Shown here piece by piece: positions 42,551 through 52,195 of a DNA stretch of 64,000 nucleotides (the stretch's first letter is position 1; each line of letters starts with the position of its first letter). The DNA is from Littorina saxatilis. Its lineage: Eukaryota; Mollusca; Gastropoda; Littorinimorpha; Littorinidae. The position numbers and the translations under genes are program-made. Under the pieces are notes generated by a model. It saw only the letters and a list, made by a program, of their open reading frames with translations. It ran no database searches and was not told the origin of the DNA. The stretch is taken from contig NW_027125704.1 of the NCBI RefSeq assembly GCF_037325665.1, positions 1-64,000 of the forward strand, written 5' to 3'.

Positions 42551-43790
42551 TCTGTTCAATACCCTTCTTCATCCAGACAGAGTAAGGACAGGCACACACA
42601 CACACACACACACAACCAACCACAGCACATCCACAAACAAAAGACAAATTCGGCCCCTTTCTTATCATCTATACATGGGACACAATCACCATTTCTCATC
42701 CCATTTTGTCAGGGCAGACCAGACCTTCTTCCCTCCCTTGCACTGTAAAAGTGACTGTGTTTACTGTTTTCACTGCGTGTTCTTTGTGTGAGCTTTGTCT
42801 TATCAGGTCAGTCATGGTCATTTCAAGTCATTACTTTGGGTTGATTAAGTGGGTTCATCTGCAAACTCATCAGGTGGCATTGTTAACTTATTTTGTTTTT
42901 CTGTTTTTTTTCAAGGAGCCTAGACAGACACACCGGCATTTCGGAAAAAGCAACAAATTACTCTATCGTCACTGCCGTCTCCGATGTAAGCAAACCCCTC
43001 AGATGCCAGCACGAGGGCAGATTTAAATGTCCTGTGTGGGTAGTTGACGAACGTGTGTAACCTTTACAACTCTTTTTTCAACCATGCCCAAGTCAATTCA
43101 CCAACGGCGTCTGGGTATTGCATGTTGTCAATGTTTTTCGTGATAAATTTGCTAGACAATATAGTCTTGAGACATACACATGACATACAACACACCTAAC
43201 AACCCATGCACACAGAAGCATCTCCCTCGAGGGGTAAAACAAACACGTGAAAACCAGATGTAACATTTCCAAAAAAAGATTTTTATTTTGGATAATGTTG
43301 TCACTCTGAGGTTGTGGATGACCATCATGCATTGGCCTTACAGTGCTATAGGGGACTTTGAGGATACATTAGATACATGGTTATATGATACTCAAATGGT
43401 TACATTGGATATACACAGAAAAGATGAGATTTAGTCGTACTGGTAATGATCAAAGGGTAAAGGATGACATATTGCAGATAATACCCATGGGTAATGGATG
43501 AAACAAATACATGATGGCTGAGGTTAAAAATTATACATTATAATTGATCAAATGATGACTTGTGGGTGATAGATGACAACGATGAAATAAATTCAAAACA
43601 TGCTCAAAGGTAATAAGATAAATCAACAAACACAAGTTACAAGACACCTTTAGAGGTATACTCGGTAAACAAATTCAGTGCATTATGACGGTCTGTACAA
43701 AGTTGCGTTGATAAACACTTGCGGGTAAATACATTCATTGGTTACACTAGTGTCCATACTGTCCACTACCTCAAAATGATGAACAACAAT
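42551..43790. other. Intergenic, no protein gene seen
   Basis: Mixed AT-rich sequence with a (CA)n tract near 42592-42612 and many short GATGATAATGG-like words at 43330-43600. If the minus-strand promoter at 43824 is active its transcript would cross this region; only tiny frames are present (for example 24 codons near 43690-43760). Confidence 0.4.
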
Positions 43791-43823
43791 TGTTAAAGTG
43801 AGGCGAGCGGGCTCGACCTCTTA

Positions 43824-43970
43824 CTTATATAGAGGGTGGCAACAACAGACCTAGGGCTGACCAAACAGACACGTATGACTACAACAGACCTCGGGCTAAA
43901 CAAACAGACACGTGTGACTACAACAGACCTCGGGCTGAACAACAGACCTCGCTCTGATGCTGCCCGTGGG
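43824..43970 (-). promoter_or_regulatory. Orphan viral promoter, minus strand
   Basis: Reading on the minus strand: several copies of the GAGGTCTGTTGTAG-type box (43840-43950), then TATATAAG (43824-43831) with about the same spacing as at real viral genes. An octamer CCCGTGGG is at 43963. No obvious coding sequence follows downstream. Confidence 0.55.
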
Positions 43971-44004
43971 TTCCCCTCAGACTGACACACACACACATAC
44001 ACCA

Positions 44005-45149
44005 AATTATACTAAATATACTAAATTCTTATAGTATTTTGTCATATAAATCCAAAAATGCACACAATATTTAAATGTGGAACTGATGTAATCAAAGTAA
44101 CAGATCAATATAAATATTTAGGGGTCATATTCAACAAGAATGGAAATTTTGATACAGCTCAAGATCATTTAAGTAAACAAGGTAATAAAGCAGCACATTC
44201 CCCCCGCAGAATTTTCAGCAATCAAAACGTGCAAATAGACACAATGATACATTTATTTGATTCACTTGTAAATCCGATATTAACATATGGCGCTGAAATC
44301 TGGTATCCGTTTACGTTTAATAATAAAATAAAACAAACAAATACTGATCATTTCTTTGGATCATGTTTATCTAGCAAAAATCCTCATGAATCAGTTTGTT
44401 TATATCAAATTTTGTCGATTCCTTCTTGGAGTTCATAGAAAAGCTATGTGGATACCTGTACTGGGGGAATTAGGAAGGTTCCCTTTAGGATTAAAAATGT
44501 TATCACAAACAATAGCATTCTGGGCGCATATTCTAGACTCCAAACAAGATTCGTATATACATCAATTATATGACTCAATGTTGCACCATCCGACAGAAAC
44601 GCCATGGCTACAATTTGTTAGACAATCTCTTTGTAACTTAAGTTTTAGTCACGTTTGGCATAACCAATCTACATTAAACGTACACAAATTAAAGTTTGCG
44701 ATTGACAAAAAACAACAAGAAGAATATATAAGATACTGGACAAAAGAAAAATCAGATACATATTCCAGACTTAAGTTTTAGTCTATGATCAGTAAATCTT
44801 ACGAAATGCAGTCATTCTTAATACAAATTAAGAATAATAAACACAGAAAGATGTTAAGCAGATTAAGGACTAGCACACATTGTCTAAAAATTGAAAGTGG
44901 AAGACATCAGAATATCCCTAAAGAAAATCGTCTTTGTGTTGAATGCAATGTCATAGAAGATGAAATACATTTTCTAGATAAATGGAATAAATATGTTAAA
45001 TTAAGGGATGAATTTAAAGAAGATGCTTCACATATCAATATGAAATATGCTAACAAAAATCCAAGTAACTTGCATTATTTGTTGTTTGTTGTGTCAATAA
45101 CTTTACTGGTTCATGACAATAAACATTATTCTATTCTATTCTATTATTC
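44005..45149 (+). mobile_element. 5'-truncated LINE inserted in viral intergenic DNA
   Basis: TACACCA flanks the element (43998-44004 and 45150-45156). It encodes the end of a reverse transcriptase and the C-terminal domain: QYKYLGVIFNKNGNFD, then LFDSLVNPILTYGAEIW, then a zf-RVT-like CVECNVIEDEIHF segment, and ends in an (ATTCT)n tail. Coding is split over three frames, so at least two frameshifts or stops are present. A sister copy of the flank near 45310-45335 lacks the insert. The clade looks CR1/L2-like from the tandem-repeat tail, not certain. Confidence 0.8.
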
Positions 45150-45510
45150 TACACCACAGTTGTCATATCAATGTGTGTGTGTGTGTGTACCTATTCAACT
45201 ACACATATCATTTCTGAAGCGTCTATAACAGCCCCATAGGCATGGGGGGTACTTTACGGTCAAAAATCCTAAAAATACACGCTACGACCATTGCTCGGGC
45301 TGACCAGACTGACACACACACAAACAAACAAACCCCACAGTTGCCCTACCAATGTGTGTGTGTGTGTGTGTTTGTTTGTGTGTGTGTGTGTACCTATTCA
45401 ACTACATATATCATTTCCGAAGCGCCTATAACAGCCCCATAGGCATGGGGGGTACTTTACGGTCAAAAATCCTAAACATCCACGCTACGACCATTGCCAG
45501 GACTAAGGGA
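45150..45510. repeat. Tandem duplication of about 180 bp
   Basis: CTATAACAGCCCCATAGGCA and flanks occur at 45224 and 45428, each preceded by a (GT)n tract and CACAGTTG, and followed by TACTTTACGGTCAAAAATCC. The first copy carries the LINE at its edge. Confidence 0.75.
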
Positions 45511-45534
45511 TAAGGTCTAATACAACAGAGCCCG

Positions 45535-46274
45535 CTCTGATCTAAAATAAATAATACAACAGAGCTCGGTCTAATACAACAGATCTGATACAACACACCT
45601 CACTCCGCGACACACTCCGCTCCGATACAACAGACCTCGCTCCGCGACAGACTCGGCTCTGATACAACATACCTTGCCCTAGTTGTCTGAGGTTATTATT
45701 CATCTATTGACTACGTCACTACGTAGTCACGTGAGTATTGTGCGCGCATGAGCAAGAAGTCAATTGGAGGTAAGAGCTTGAAGGTAATGGACGGAGCTGT
45801 TCCACACCATGGATTAAATCGTGGTTCATCAAACTGGTTTTGTGCAGGACTAATTCTTTTTCGACTGCAAAGTGTTTGTGTAATAACGTTTTGTGTTTGG
45901 AATTCGTTTGTAAGGTGAGTTGCCCCTTTTTTCATAAATGACAGTGATTTAAATCGTTGAGGGCTTGTGACCGGTTCCACCTGTGTTGTGTGTCGGAAAT
46001 GAATGATAATGAGAAAGCCGGGCCTGCTGAGTCAGGAGATAGACCTAATCGGAAGCCAAGCTCGGAACAAGCGAATCAACAAATTATCCAAGACTTGATG
46101 CAACAATTAGATGCCAAGTGGGAAAAGAGGTTCGCTGCAACAGACCTCGGTCTAATACAACAGATCTGATACAACACACCTCGCTCCGCGACACACTCCG
46201 CTCCGATACAACAGACCTCGCTCCGCGACAGACTCGGCTCTGATACAACATACCTTGCTCTAGTTGTCTGAGGT
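45535..46274. repeat. About 150-bp promoter-box repeat, duplicated around a 440-bp insert
   Basis: 45555-45694 and 46137-46266 match almost perfectly and consist of TACAACAGACCTCGCTCCG-type boxes (minus orientation) plus CTAGTTGTCTGAGGTTA, which includes the last codons and stop of the 46260-47309 gene. Between them 45695-46136 is unrelated; it starts with a palindrome-like GACTACGTCACTACGTAGTC and contains a 50-codon open segment starting MNDNEKAGPAESGD. The insert looks like a mobile-element leader of unassigned family. Confidence 0.6.
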
Positions 46275-47309
46275 TAATGACGCAACCCCCATAGGGCAGT
46301 CCCGGTATCTCCCGCAGGTAGTGTCTAGGCACAACTCTCGCTGGTGACCGCACAGCTCAGCCCGCAGGTCGTTGAACACGTCCCTGTGCATGAAATAGTT
46401 AGATTTGCCCTCGGGGGGTGTCATTTCGTGGCACTTGCACACCTTCAACCTGGTCATGATGCGCTCGTAGAGGTCTTCGCACTCGCTGTCCCAGTTGTCG
46501 CTGCGCTTGGGGTCATACCTGTCCGGGTCTGTGAACATGGCTCTCAGGTTGTTGTAGCCGCCCTGCCTCTTGCTCTCTCTGCTGGTGTTGGCCGTGTACC
46601 ACTCGTAAGAGAACACAGGCATGATCCGCTGTCCAAATTTGAGCCTATAGCGCAGCTCGGTCAAGGAGACTTCTTTGGGATAGCCCATGAGGGTAATCAG
46701 GTCGTAGTTTCTGAAGCGTCGAGGAAAATACCTGTCCCGGCGCCGGTCAACTTCCAACAGATTCTTGTAGTCCATCGAAGACAGTATCCGCACCATCGGT
46801 TCCAGCCCGTGGGAACCGACAAACACCGGGTTTGGGTCTACAGCAACCACCAGGTCTTCTTTGTCCACGAATGAAAACCGGTTCAAGGGAGAGTTCTCGT
46901 ACTCGGAGGACAGGAAGAGCACCTCGCACAGCGTCGAGGGTACACCGTCGTACTCGAGAGACCACCGCCTCAAGAACTTAATCTTGTCCATGTCAAGGCC
47001 GAACCTCAAGGCGTGCACCAGCTCTCGTCTGCTTATAGTTTCGAGGACGCGTTTGTCCTTGTCCAGCAAGTCGCAGCCCACCGGTGCGTACTCCATAGAG
47101 GTCACCCTGACGTAAGCAGTCTTTTTGAGAATTGTCCCCGCGGCAGACGGGGTGTCGTGGTCAATAGCTTTCCCGTGAGCTCGATGAACGGCGTGAGAAT
47201 ATCTCTCAAATTCATCCAGGAGTACCGTGTCGGGCAGAACGGTAAAGTTCCGCTCGCCATGGTTGTCCAAGTGCTCCAAAATGTTTTGAAAGAGTTTACG
47301 GGTTGCCAT
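46260..47309 (-). CDS. Hypothetical viral protein, 349 aa
   Basis: An intact single exon with a mixed alpha/beta character, basic stretches (RRRDRYFPRRFRN, about 190-202) and a C-terminal Cys/His cluster (CKCHEM, CGHQRELCLDTTCGRYRDC, about 293-340) that could bind zinc. A promoter with three boxes and TATATAAG lies upstream (47349-47425). Its stop codon lies inside a duplicated repeat. The function is unknown; the compact neighbourhood marks it as viral. Confidence 0.7.
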   Translation of the reverse strand: MATRKLFQNILEHLDNHGERNFTVLPDTVLLDEFERYSHAVHRAHGKAIDHDTPSAAGTILKKTAYVRVTSMEYAPVGCDLLDKDKRVLETISRRELVHALRFGLDMDKIKFLRRWSLEYDGVPSTLCEVLFLSSEYENSPLNRFSFVDKEDLVVAVDPNPVFVGSHGLEPMVRILSSMDYKNLLEVDRRRDRYFPRRFRNYDLITLMGYPKEVSLTELRYRLKFGQRIMPVFSYEWYTANTSRESKRQGGYNNLRAMFTDPDRYDPKRSDNWDSECEDLYERIMTRLKVCKCHEMTPPEGKSNYFMHRDVFNDLRAELCGHQRELCLDTTCGRYRDCPMGVASLTSDN

Positions 47310-47348
47310 CCTGGAAAAAGAATAAATACTGGCCTTGTAGTATCTACC

Positions 47349-47425
47349 TTATATACAGTATATATACAACAAAGGTCGCTCCAGTACAACAAAGCACGCT
47401 CTAATACAACAGACTTGGATCTTAT
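47349..47425 (-). promoter_or_regulatory. Promoter of the 349-aa gene
   Basis: On the minus strand: AAGTCTGTTGTATTAG, GTGCTTTGTTGTACTGG and GCGACCTTTGTTGTATAT boxes, then TATATAAG at 47356-47349, about 40 bp before the ATG at 47309. Confidence 0.65.
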
Positions 47426-47801
47426 ATGAGGTTTAATCCCAGCAGGCTAAGCACGTGACGCAAGAACAAGATTATCGTGGACAACGACGACAGTAGAGCA
47501 CGATACTATGCCCGTGGGTGTAGACTGGTAATGACGGTAGTAACGCTACCCGGGACATGCGCGTTAGTGGAATACATCGTTTTGCCCGCCACCCGTGAGT
47601 TAAAATAAGAATGGGTCGGTGGTATTTTCAAAGTTCATGTAGTCCACTAGGGATAGAACGACCGCAAGTTCCTCGTCGCTAGTGACACGGCGGCTTATCG
47701 AGATTCGGTCAAGTCGCTATTGCTATAGAGACGGGACCTCGTGTGCAATATTTGAGTGATTTAAAACTACCGAAGTTTGTTTGTGTGTGTGTGTTTGAAC
47801 C
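47426..47801. other. Intergenic between divergent genes
   Basis: No ORF is supported. It holds one CCCGTGGG octamer (47511). No TATATAAG-type promoter is seen for the 237-aa gene; TATTTGAGTGATTTAAAAC at 47750 is the closest AT-rich candidate. Confidence 0.45.
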
Positions 47802-48515
47802 ATGGAGACCGTCATTAACCTCGTCACGTCTAAACTGTGGGTTCTCGGGACCTCTTTGGTGTCTGTCGGGAACAGATACTGGTCATTCTTCTACTCTATA
47901 GAGGGGGTGGACACTAAGGTATACTACGTCATATTCTACAATCACGACCTTAACCGCATGTACATACGCAGCCCTGTAATAGACCTCAAGGTTGACAATG
48001 TGATCCTTCAGAAATGTAAATATGTCAGTAACGTCTACAAGCTGCTCATAGAATGGAAAAAGGTGGATAAACTGTACCTGTGGGACCCCAAAGACACTAC
48101 AATCGTGCACCAACAACAACAACCTGCCCTATTGAAACTGCTCAAAGCCGGCATCATTTCTCAGTCGTGTAATGAAACCTACTTCTGCGCACCCCCCATA
48201 CTCCTACGAGGCTCGTTCTACCCTCTAAAGGTAGAAAACACTCAACACACGATCGTTTTTCAAGACTTTAATGGAACAACAACAACAACGAGTGGAGGGT
48301 ATGTGACATACCGGGCTAACCCGAAAGCCTCTCACGCCAAGCATTACAACAAGACGTGGATCCCGCAGGTCACTGTAGACTCGACGACCTTTGAGTGCTC
48401 CTTCGAGATCGTGTATAACACCCCGCGGTCCCCTGGAGAATGTCTAGAATGCGTTGTGGCCGCCCGTGGGGAATATTTTAGCCCGACAATGTCTAACCTC
48501 CTCATCAACCATTAG
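47802..48515 (+). CDS. Hypothetical viral protein, 237 aa
   Basis: Single exon starting METVINLVTSKLWVLGTSL. It is rich in beta-strand-like sequence with few charged clusters, carries sequons NET, NGT and NKT, a QQQQ run (about 104) and TTTTT (about 160). No signal peptide or membrane span is clear. The last 24 codons overlap the convergent 179-aa gene. It holds an octamer at 48463. No family is recognised. Confidence 0.6.
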   Translation: METVINLVTSKLWVLGTSLVSVGNRYWSFFYSIEGVDTKVYYVIFYNHDLNRMYIRSPVIDLKVDNVILQKCKYVSNVYKLLIEWKKVDKLYLWDPKDTTIVHQQQQPALLKLLKAGIISQSCNETYFCAPPILLRGSFYPLKVENTQHTIVFQDFNGTTTTTSGGYVTYRANPKASHAKHYNKTWIPQVTVDSTTFECSFEIVYNTPRSPGECLECVVAARGEYFSPTMSNLLINH

Positions 48516-48983
48516 GTAGTCAGCAATCTTCGGGTTGACCAGCAAGATGACCTCGGCCAGTGTCTCGCAAAAGTGCTCCAGGAAAAAATGGTGGCTTCTG
48601 GAGGGCGGGCAGGTCTTCTCGTGGAATATGGTTGCGGCATACATAAAGGCGGTGACTACACCCTCTGTGGCAGTCAGCGTGTTCGACAGGATCCTCCTCA
48701 AAAAACCCTGCAGGGACTCGTTGTACTGTGGCCGTGGAATTCTAGTCACAGAGGGAAGCAACATGTCTCTCCTCAGGGCTATATCGTACATCTCAGGTAC
48801 CGTCAACCGCTGCCCGTGGGGGTAGTCTGTCGAACCCGGGACAAACCGTAGGAAGGCATTGAGGTTGTTGAAGATCGAGTCACCGAGCGCCAACCATTGC
48901 CCAAGGTTTATGTGTGGGAAGACCATGGGGCGGGCCTGGCACGGGGAGACCATGCTACTAGCGTTCATGCTGCTAGCGTACAT
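48444..48983 (-). CDS. Hypothetical viral protein, 179 aa
   Basis: Convergent and overlapping by 72 nt with the 237-aa gene. Starts MYASSMNASSMVSPCQARP, contains a repeated MxASSM word and a mainly helical middle (about 60-150). An upstream TATAAATA on the minus strand lies near 49012-49022. The function is unknown. Confidence 0.6.
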   Translation of the reverse strand: MYASSMNASSMVSPCQARPMVFPHINLGQWLALGDSIFNNLNAFLRFVPGSTDYPHGQRLTVPEMYDIALRRDMLLPSVTRIPRPQYNESLQGFLRRILSNTLTATEGVVTAFMYAATIFHEKTCPPSRSHHFFLEHFCETLAEVILLVNPKIADYLMVDEEVRHCRAKIFPTGGHNAF

Positions 48984-49029
48984 CTTCGAATGAGAGATAA
49001 CAACTGCGGGTAGTTATATTTATACTCTC

Positions 49030-49124
49030 AGCGGAGCGAACTCTGTTGTATTGACCCGAGGTCTGTTGTCAGGAGCGAGGTCTGTTGTCAGGAACGAAGT
49101 CTGTTGTTCTAGAGCTATATATAT
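49030..49124 (+). promoter_or_regulatory. Promoter of the 202-aa gene
   Basis: Four boxes in tandem (GCGAACTCTGTTGTATTG, CCGAGGTCTGTTGTCAGG, GCGAGGTCTGTTGTCAGG, ACGAAGTCTGTTGTTCT) followed by TATATATA at 49116-49123, 37 bp before the ATG. Confidence 0.65.
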
Positions 49125-49159
49125 TAGACTACAGCCAGCGCGGGTCTCATTCCACAACC

Positions 49160-49768
49160 ATGTCCGGCAAGAAAAAGCAGCAAGCCTCTCCCGCGCTCAA
49201 TATTATCACCATCGCCTACCCACAGGCGGTGGGCGGGTTACGCCGAGATGCGATCATAGCGTACGTGCAGGGCAAGGTGGCGGACATTATTAGTGCCAAT
49301 ACTGCCGCTACGGCCGGGACAGACGAACCCGTCGTGCTGACCATCGACCACTGCAACCTGGACACCAAGGGGTACTCTGAGCACAAGGTCAACAAACACA
49401 CCAACGCCCTGGTGAAACGAATCAACACCAATGGAGTAGCTGTCGCGCACCCACGGGGAGAGAAGCCATACAGGCCTCTGCCGGTGACTCAACTACCGCC
49501 CTATACTGGCCCATGGGAGGTTACGGAACGACCCTGTATGTCTAGGGACCCGCTCTTCGGAGAGATAGCACCGTTTGCCAGAGTCGGCGGCCTGTACCCG
49601 TCTTTCACCAATACTACTGCCGAGGATCAGGGACAGTACATGGACATGAGCGGTGGGAAGAGCTCAGCCAGAACGGTTCCATCTGCCCCCCCTCCCCCCC
49701 ATCAACTACCAGTGACTTCTCAGGGGACTCTATCTGTGTTAACTGTTGACTCTGTAACCTTGAAGTAA
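49160..49768 (+). CDS. Hypothetical viral protein, 202 aa
   Basis: The ATG at 49160 was chosen because it follows the TATA box; the frame is open upstream through the promoter. A basic N-terminus (MSGKKKQQ), a globular region (15-150) and a Pro/Ser-rich tail (PSAPPPPHQLP). The stop codon directly abuts the stop of the next gene on the other strand (49768/49769). No family is recognised. Confidence 0.65.
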   Translation: MSGKKKQQASPALNIITIAYPQAVGGLRRDAIIAYVQGKVADIISANTAATAGTDEPVVLTIDHCNLDTKGYSEHKVNKHTNALVKRINTNGVAVAHPRGEKPYRPLPVTQLPPYTGPWEVTERPCMSRDPLFGEIAPFARVGGLYPSFTNTTAEDQGQYMDMSGGKSSARTVPSAPPPPHQLPVTSQGTLSVLTVDSVTLK

Positions 49769-51115
49769 TTAAACGTTGTACACAACATTCGAATTTGTTT
49801 CTCTCCAGTCTTTTATGAATAAATGTTGTTGCTGTTCGAGCTTTGAAAGGGATGCGAATGGTGTCATGTCTATAGTCAATGTCCCGTCGGTTGTGACCAG
49901 TTGACTGTTGATTGCCTTGATGTTCTGGTAGGCCACGAAGGAGTCTGTCAAGTTTTCGTATCTGGGTATCTCCCCGGAGTAACCCACACGATACAAAAAG
50001 TTGACAAACCTCTCGATGGTCGTGTAGATGACGGATCTCTCCGCGGGAATATAACCGTCTATCACCGTTATGAGTCGCTCTAGGGTGTCCAAGCTCATGC
50101 ACAACACCGATTCCTTGACGCATAAAATTGGCTTGGGGACACTCCACCGGGACATCATGTGACCCAAAGTGCTAGACTGAGGTATACCCCCGCGGTCAGC
50201 CGCATCATACTCGTACGAGCACTCTCCCTGCACGATATTTGACCCAACCTTGAGGTTGCTGTACTTGCTCGCAATGTCGGCCTCGACGAGCGTGTCTAGG
50301 GAGGTAATGACGGGGTTGTCGATGACGGACAACTTGTTACCTCTGTCTAGGCCGTCCACAAACCTGACAAACTGCGGGACAAACTGGAACGCCAAGGTTG
50401 GTGCGAACATCGAGTCTAGCACAAAGACTTCTTGTACACCAGCGAGCAAGCAAATACCAGCCCCGTTAGGTACCCTCAAGACCGGAGTGGCTATTTTCCC
50501 GGTGTACAGAGTTGACATCGGAAGGCTGACCATGCCTTGGTTGGAGTACCCAAGAACATGCGTTACTGCTGCGGCGGTAGGACACTGGATCACGAGGTCA
50601 AACTCGCCCTTGGGCATAGTAGCAGAGTTTTCCCTGACGTTGGCCGAGAAAACATTCCTGGGTATGGTCCTGTACGGACTCTTGGGATCTGTCTTGAAGA
50701 CGTCATAATACCACCCGAGGGCCTCTTCTGTGAAGTCTTCAGTAATTTTCTCTGTGTCCCGTAGATCTCCCCCCCCGAGCTCCTCTAGTTGTTCACTCGG
50801 CCTCCCGAGTTCAAACCGGGTATACCCACGGGTGTCTCCCGAAGTCACTATAACAAACGCCCGTGGGGTTCTCACTATAAACACATTGGGATTCAGAGCC
50901 GACCCACTGGCATTGTACACCTGTTTACTTCCACGCACCTGGTCTTCTAGGTACAGGACGCAATTGAAACTCACGGCCACAGCATCGCACAGGGCGTCAA
51001 ACTGGACTAGAGGGTTGGGCGGGGTGGGTACGGGAGTGGTATTAGTCAATCCGAGAGATCGAATGGCGATCGTAAGCGAGTCTACGATCACAAACTCTGT
51101 GTACGGAAATTCCAT
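49769..51115 (-). CDS. Hypothetical viral protein, 448 aa
   Basis: Starts at MEFPYTEFVIVDSLT (51115); an upstream in-frame ATG at 51160 would add 15 residues. The chosen ATG shares a CATG palindrome with the start of the gene on the other strand. The protein is a mixed alpha/beta globular chain without obvious motifs, signal or span; the size and uniform composition suit a structural (capsid or triplex-like) protein, but this is a guess. It contains octamers at 50825 and 50860. Confidence 0.65.
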   Translation of the reverse strand: MEFPYTEFVIVDSLTIAIRSLGLTNTTPVPTPPNPLVQFDALCDAVAVSFNCVLYLEDQVRGSKQVYNASGSALNPNVFIVRTPRAFVIVTSGDTRGYTRFELGRPSEQLEELGGGDLRDTEKITEDFTEEALGWYYDVFKTDPKSPYRTIPRNVFSANVRENSATMPKGEFDLVIQCPTAAAVTHVLGYSNQGMVSLPMSTLYTGKIATPVLRVPNGAGICLLAGVQEVFVLDSMFAPTLAFQFVPQFVRFVDGLDRGNKLSVIDNPVITSLDTLVEADIASKYSNLKVGSNIVQGECSYEYDAADRGGIPQSSTLGHMMSRWSVPKPILCVKESVLCMSLDTLERLITVIDGYIPAERSVIYTTIERFVNFLYRVGYSGEIPRYENLTDSFVAYQNIKAINSQLVTTDGTLTIDMTPFASLSKLEQQQHLFIKDWRETNSNVVYNV

Positions 51116-51494
51116 GATGGCTACCGCGGGTGCTATTATAGACGAAGTCTTGGTAATCAAATACTATATGGACGAGTTTGAGAAAAAGGACCTGGTGAGG
51201 TATACCACCGACTACACAAGAGCCGCCCCGTCCATAGCTACCCTGATGAAGCTATACACCACGCTCAGGCGCTCGCACGTGTACTTTAGGTTAAAATTAT
51301 CGAAAGACATTGAAAACAACGGTTGTATGTTGCCCGTGGGCTCAATTTTATTCAATTTCTTTACCAAACACGTCTTCAAGAGCAAGAGAGAGTTTGAAGT
51401 CAGGTACCCGTGCGTGTCTCAGATGATATCCATAGCCAACGGGACGGCTGTGGATGGCGGATGCACGATGATGTCGTCAAACATTACCGAGTAA
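51114..51494 (+). CDS. Hypothetical viral protein, 126 aa
   Basis: Starts MMATAGAIIDEVLVIKYYMD. The frame is open upstream but that part is low-complexity antisense of the neighbouring gene, so the start is placed here. Helical, with a basic HVFKSKREFEVRYPC patch. It overlaps the convergent 152-aa gene by 76 nt. One octamer is at 51333, in coding sequence (LPVGS). Size would fit a small capsid protein; unproven. Confidence 0.55.
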   Translation: MMATAGAIIDEVLVIKYYMDEFEKKDLVRYTTDYTRAAPSIATLMKLYTTLRRSHVYFRLKLSKDIENNGCMLPVGSILFNFFTKHVFKSKREFEVRYPCVSQMISIANGTAVDGGCTMMSSNITE

Positions 51495-51877
51495 ATGTCA
51501 CTCAGGGCAGCAGCAACACCCGGATCATCGATGAAGTAGCTCGAAAGAATGTACGGGTGACCGATCTCTACGGCCCTCAGCTTGCTGACGTGGTCCATGG
51601 GTAGACCGAGTTGTACCCCCTTGGTCACATAGGCTATCGTCGTGTACAACCTGTAAAGGTTTCTCATGAATGCCGTGGGATACAAGGGGCAGTCGAACAA
51701 CGCTTCCATGGGGTGTCGTTCGTCCATTGTTCCGTTCTCCAACATGTTTATCGGGGTGACCATGAAGTCTCTGTTTGGGTAAGGGTAAAAGGTCTTGAAT
51801 ATGACCTGTCGGGCCATTTGTTCCCATTTAAAGTCGGTCAAACCCCGCGTAACCGATACGTCCTTGAGAGACAACAT
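51419..51877 (-). CDS. Hypothetical viral protein, 152 aa
   Basis: Single exon starting MLSLKDVSVTRGLTDFKWEQ; Tyr/Pro-rich in the middle (FKTFYPYPNRDF). No motifs are recognised. The upstream region is the box array at 51925-52121, whose boxes point the other way, so its own promoter is unclear. Confidence 0.55.
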   Translation of the reverse strand: MLSLKDVSVTRGLTDFKWEQMARQVIFKTFYPYPNRDFMVTPINMLENGTMDERHPMEALFDCPLYPTAFMRNLYRLYTTIAYVTKGVQLGLPMDHVSKLRAVEIGHPYILSSYFIDDPGVAAALSDIYSVMFDDIIVHPPSTAVPLAMDII

Positions 51878-51924
51878 ATTTGGCAGGTAGAAACGGACAA
51901 CCTAGGGTAATTGTATGCGTTTGT

Positions 51925-52121
51925 TAGAGCGAGGTTTGTTGTATAGAGCGAGGTTTGTTGTATAGAGCGAGGTTTGTTGTATAGAGCGAGGTTTGTTGTA
52001 TAGAGCGAGGTTTGTTGTACAGAGCGAGGTTTGTTGTGTAGAGCGAGGTTTGTTGTATAGAGCGAGGTTTGTTGTCTGTTGTACCAGCGCGGGGTCTGTT
52101 GACTGGGTTACCTATATAAGG
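51925..52121 (+). promoter_or_regulatory. Promoter of dUTPase gene with eight tandem 19-bp boxes
   Basis: AGAGCGAGGTTTGTTGTAT is repeated eight times head to tail (51925-52075), followed by a GCGGGGTCTGTTGACTGG box and TATATAAG (52113-52120), 76 bp before the ATG. It is the densest array of the promoter box in the window. Confidence 0.7.
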
Positions 52122-52195
52122 GCGAGCGCTGGGGTTATCTTTTTCACTTTGCACTTTGATTCTAAGCACGACGGTCCGCTCTATCTCTAGCTACA

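Noticed and set aside
45957-46169. Start of a Gag-like gene (MNDNEKAGPAESGD...)
   Set aside because: Only about 50 codons before it runs into promoter-box repeat; the family cannot be assigned, so it is described only as an insert of unknown type.
46344-47429. Plus-strand frames of 130-176 codons opposite the 349-aa gene
   Set aside because: The promoter boxes and TATA are oriented for the minus-strand gene and the plus-strand frames lack an upstream promoter.
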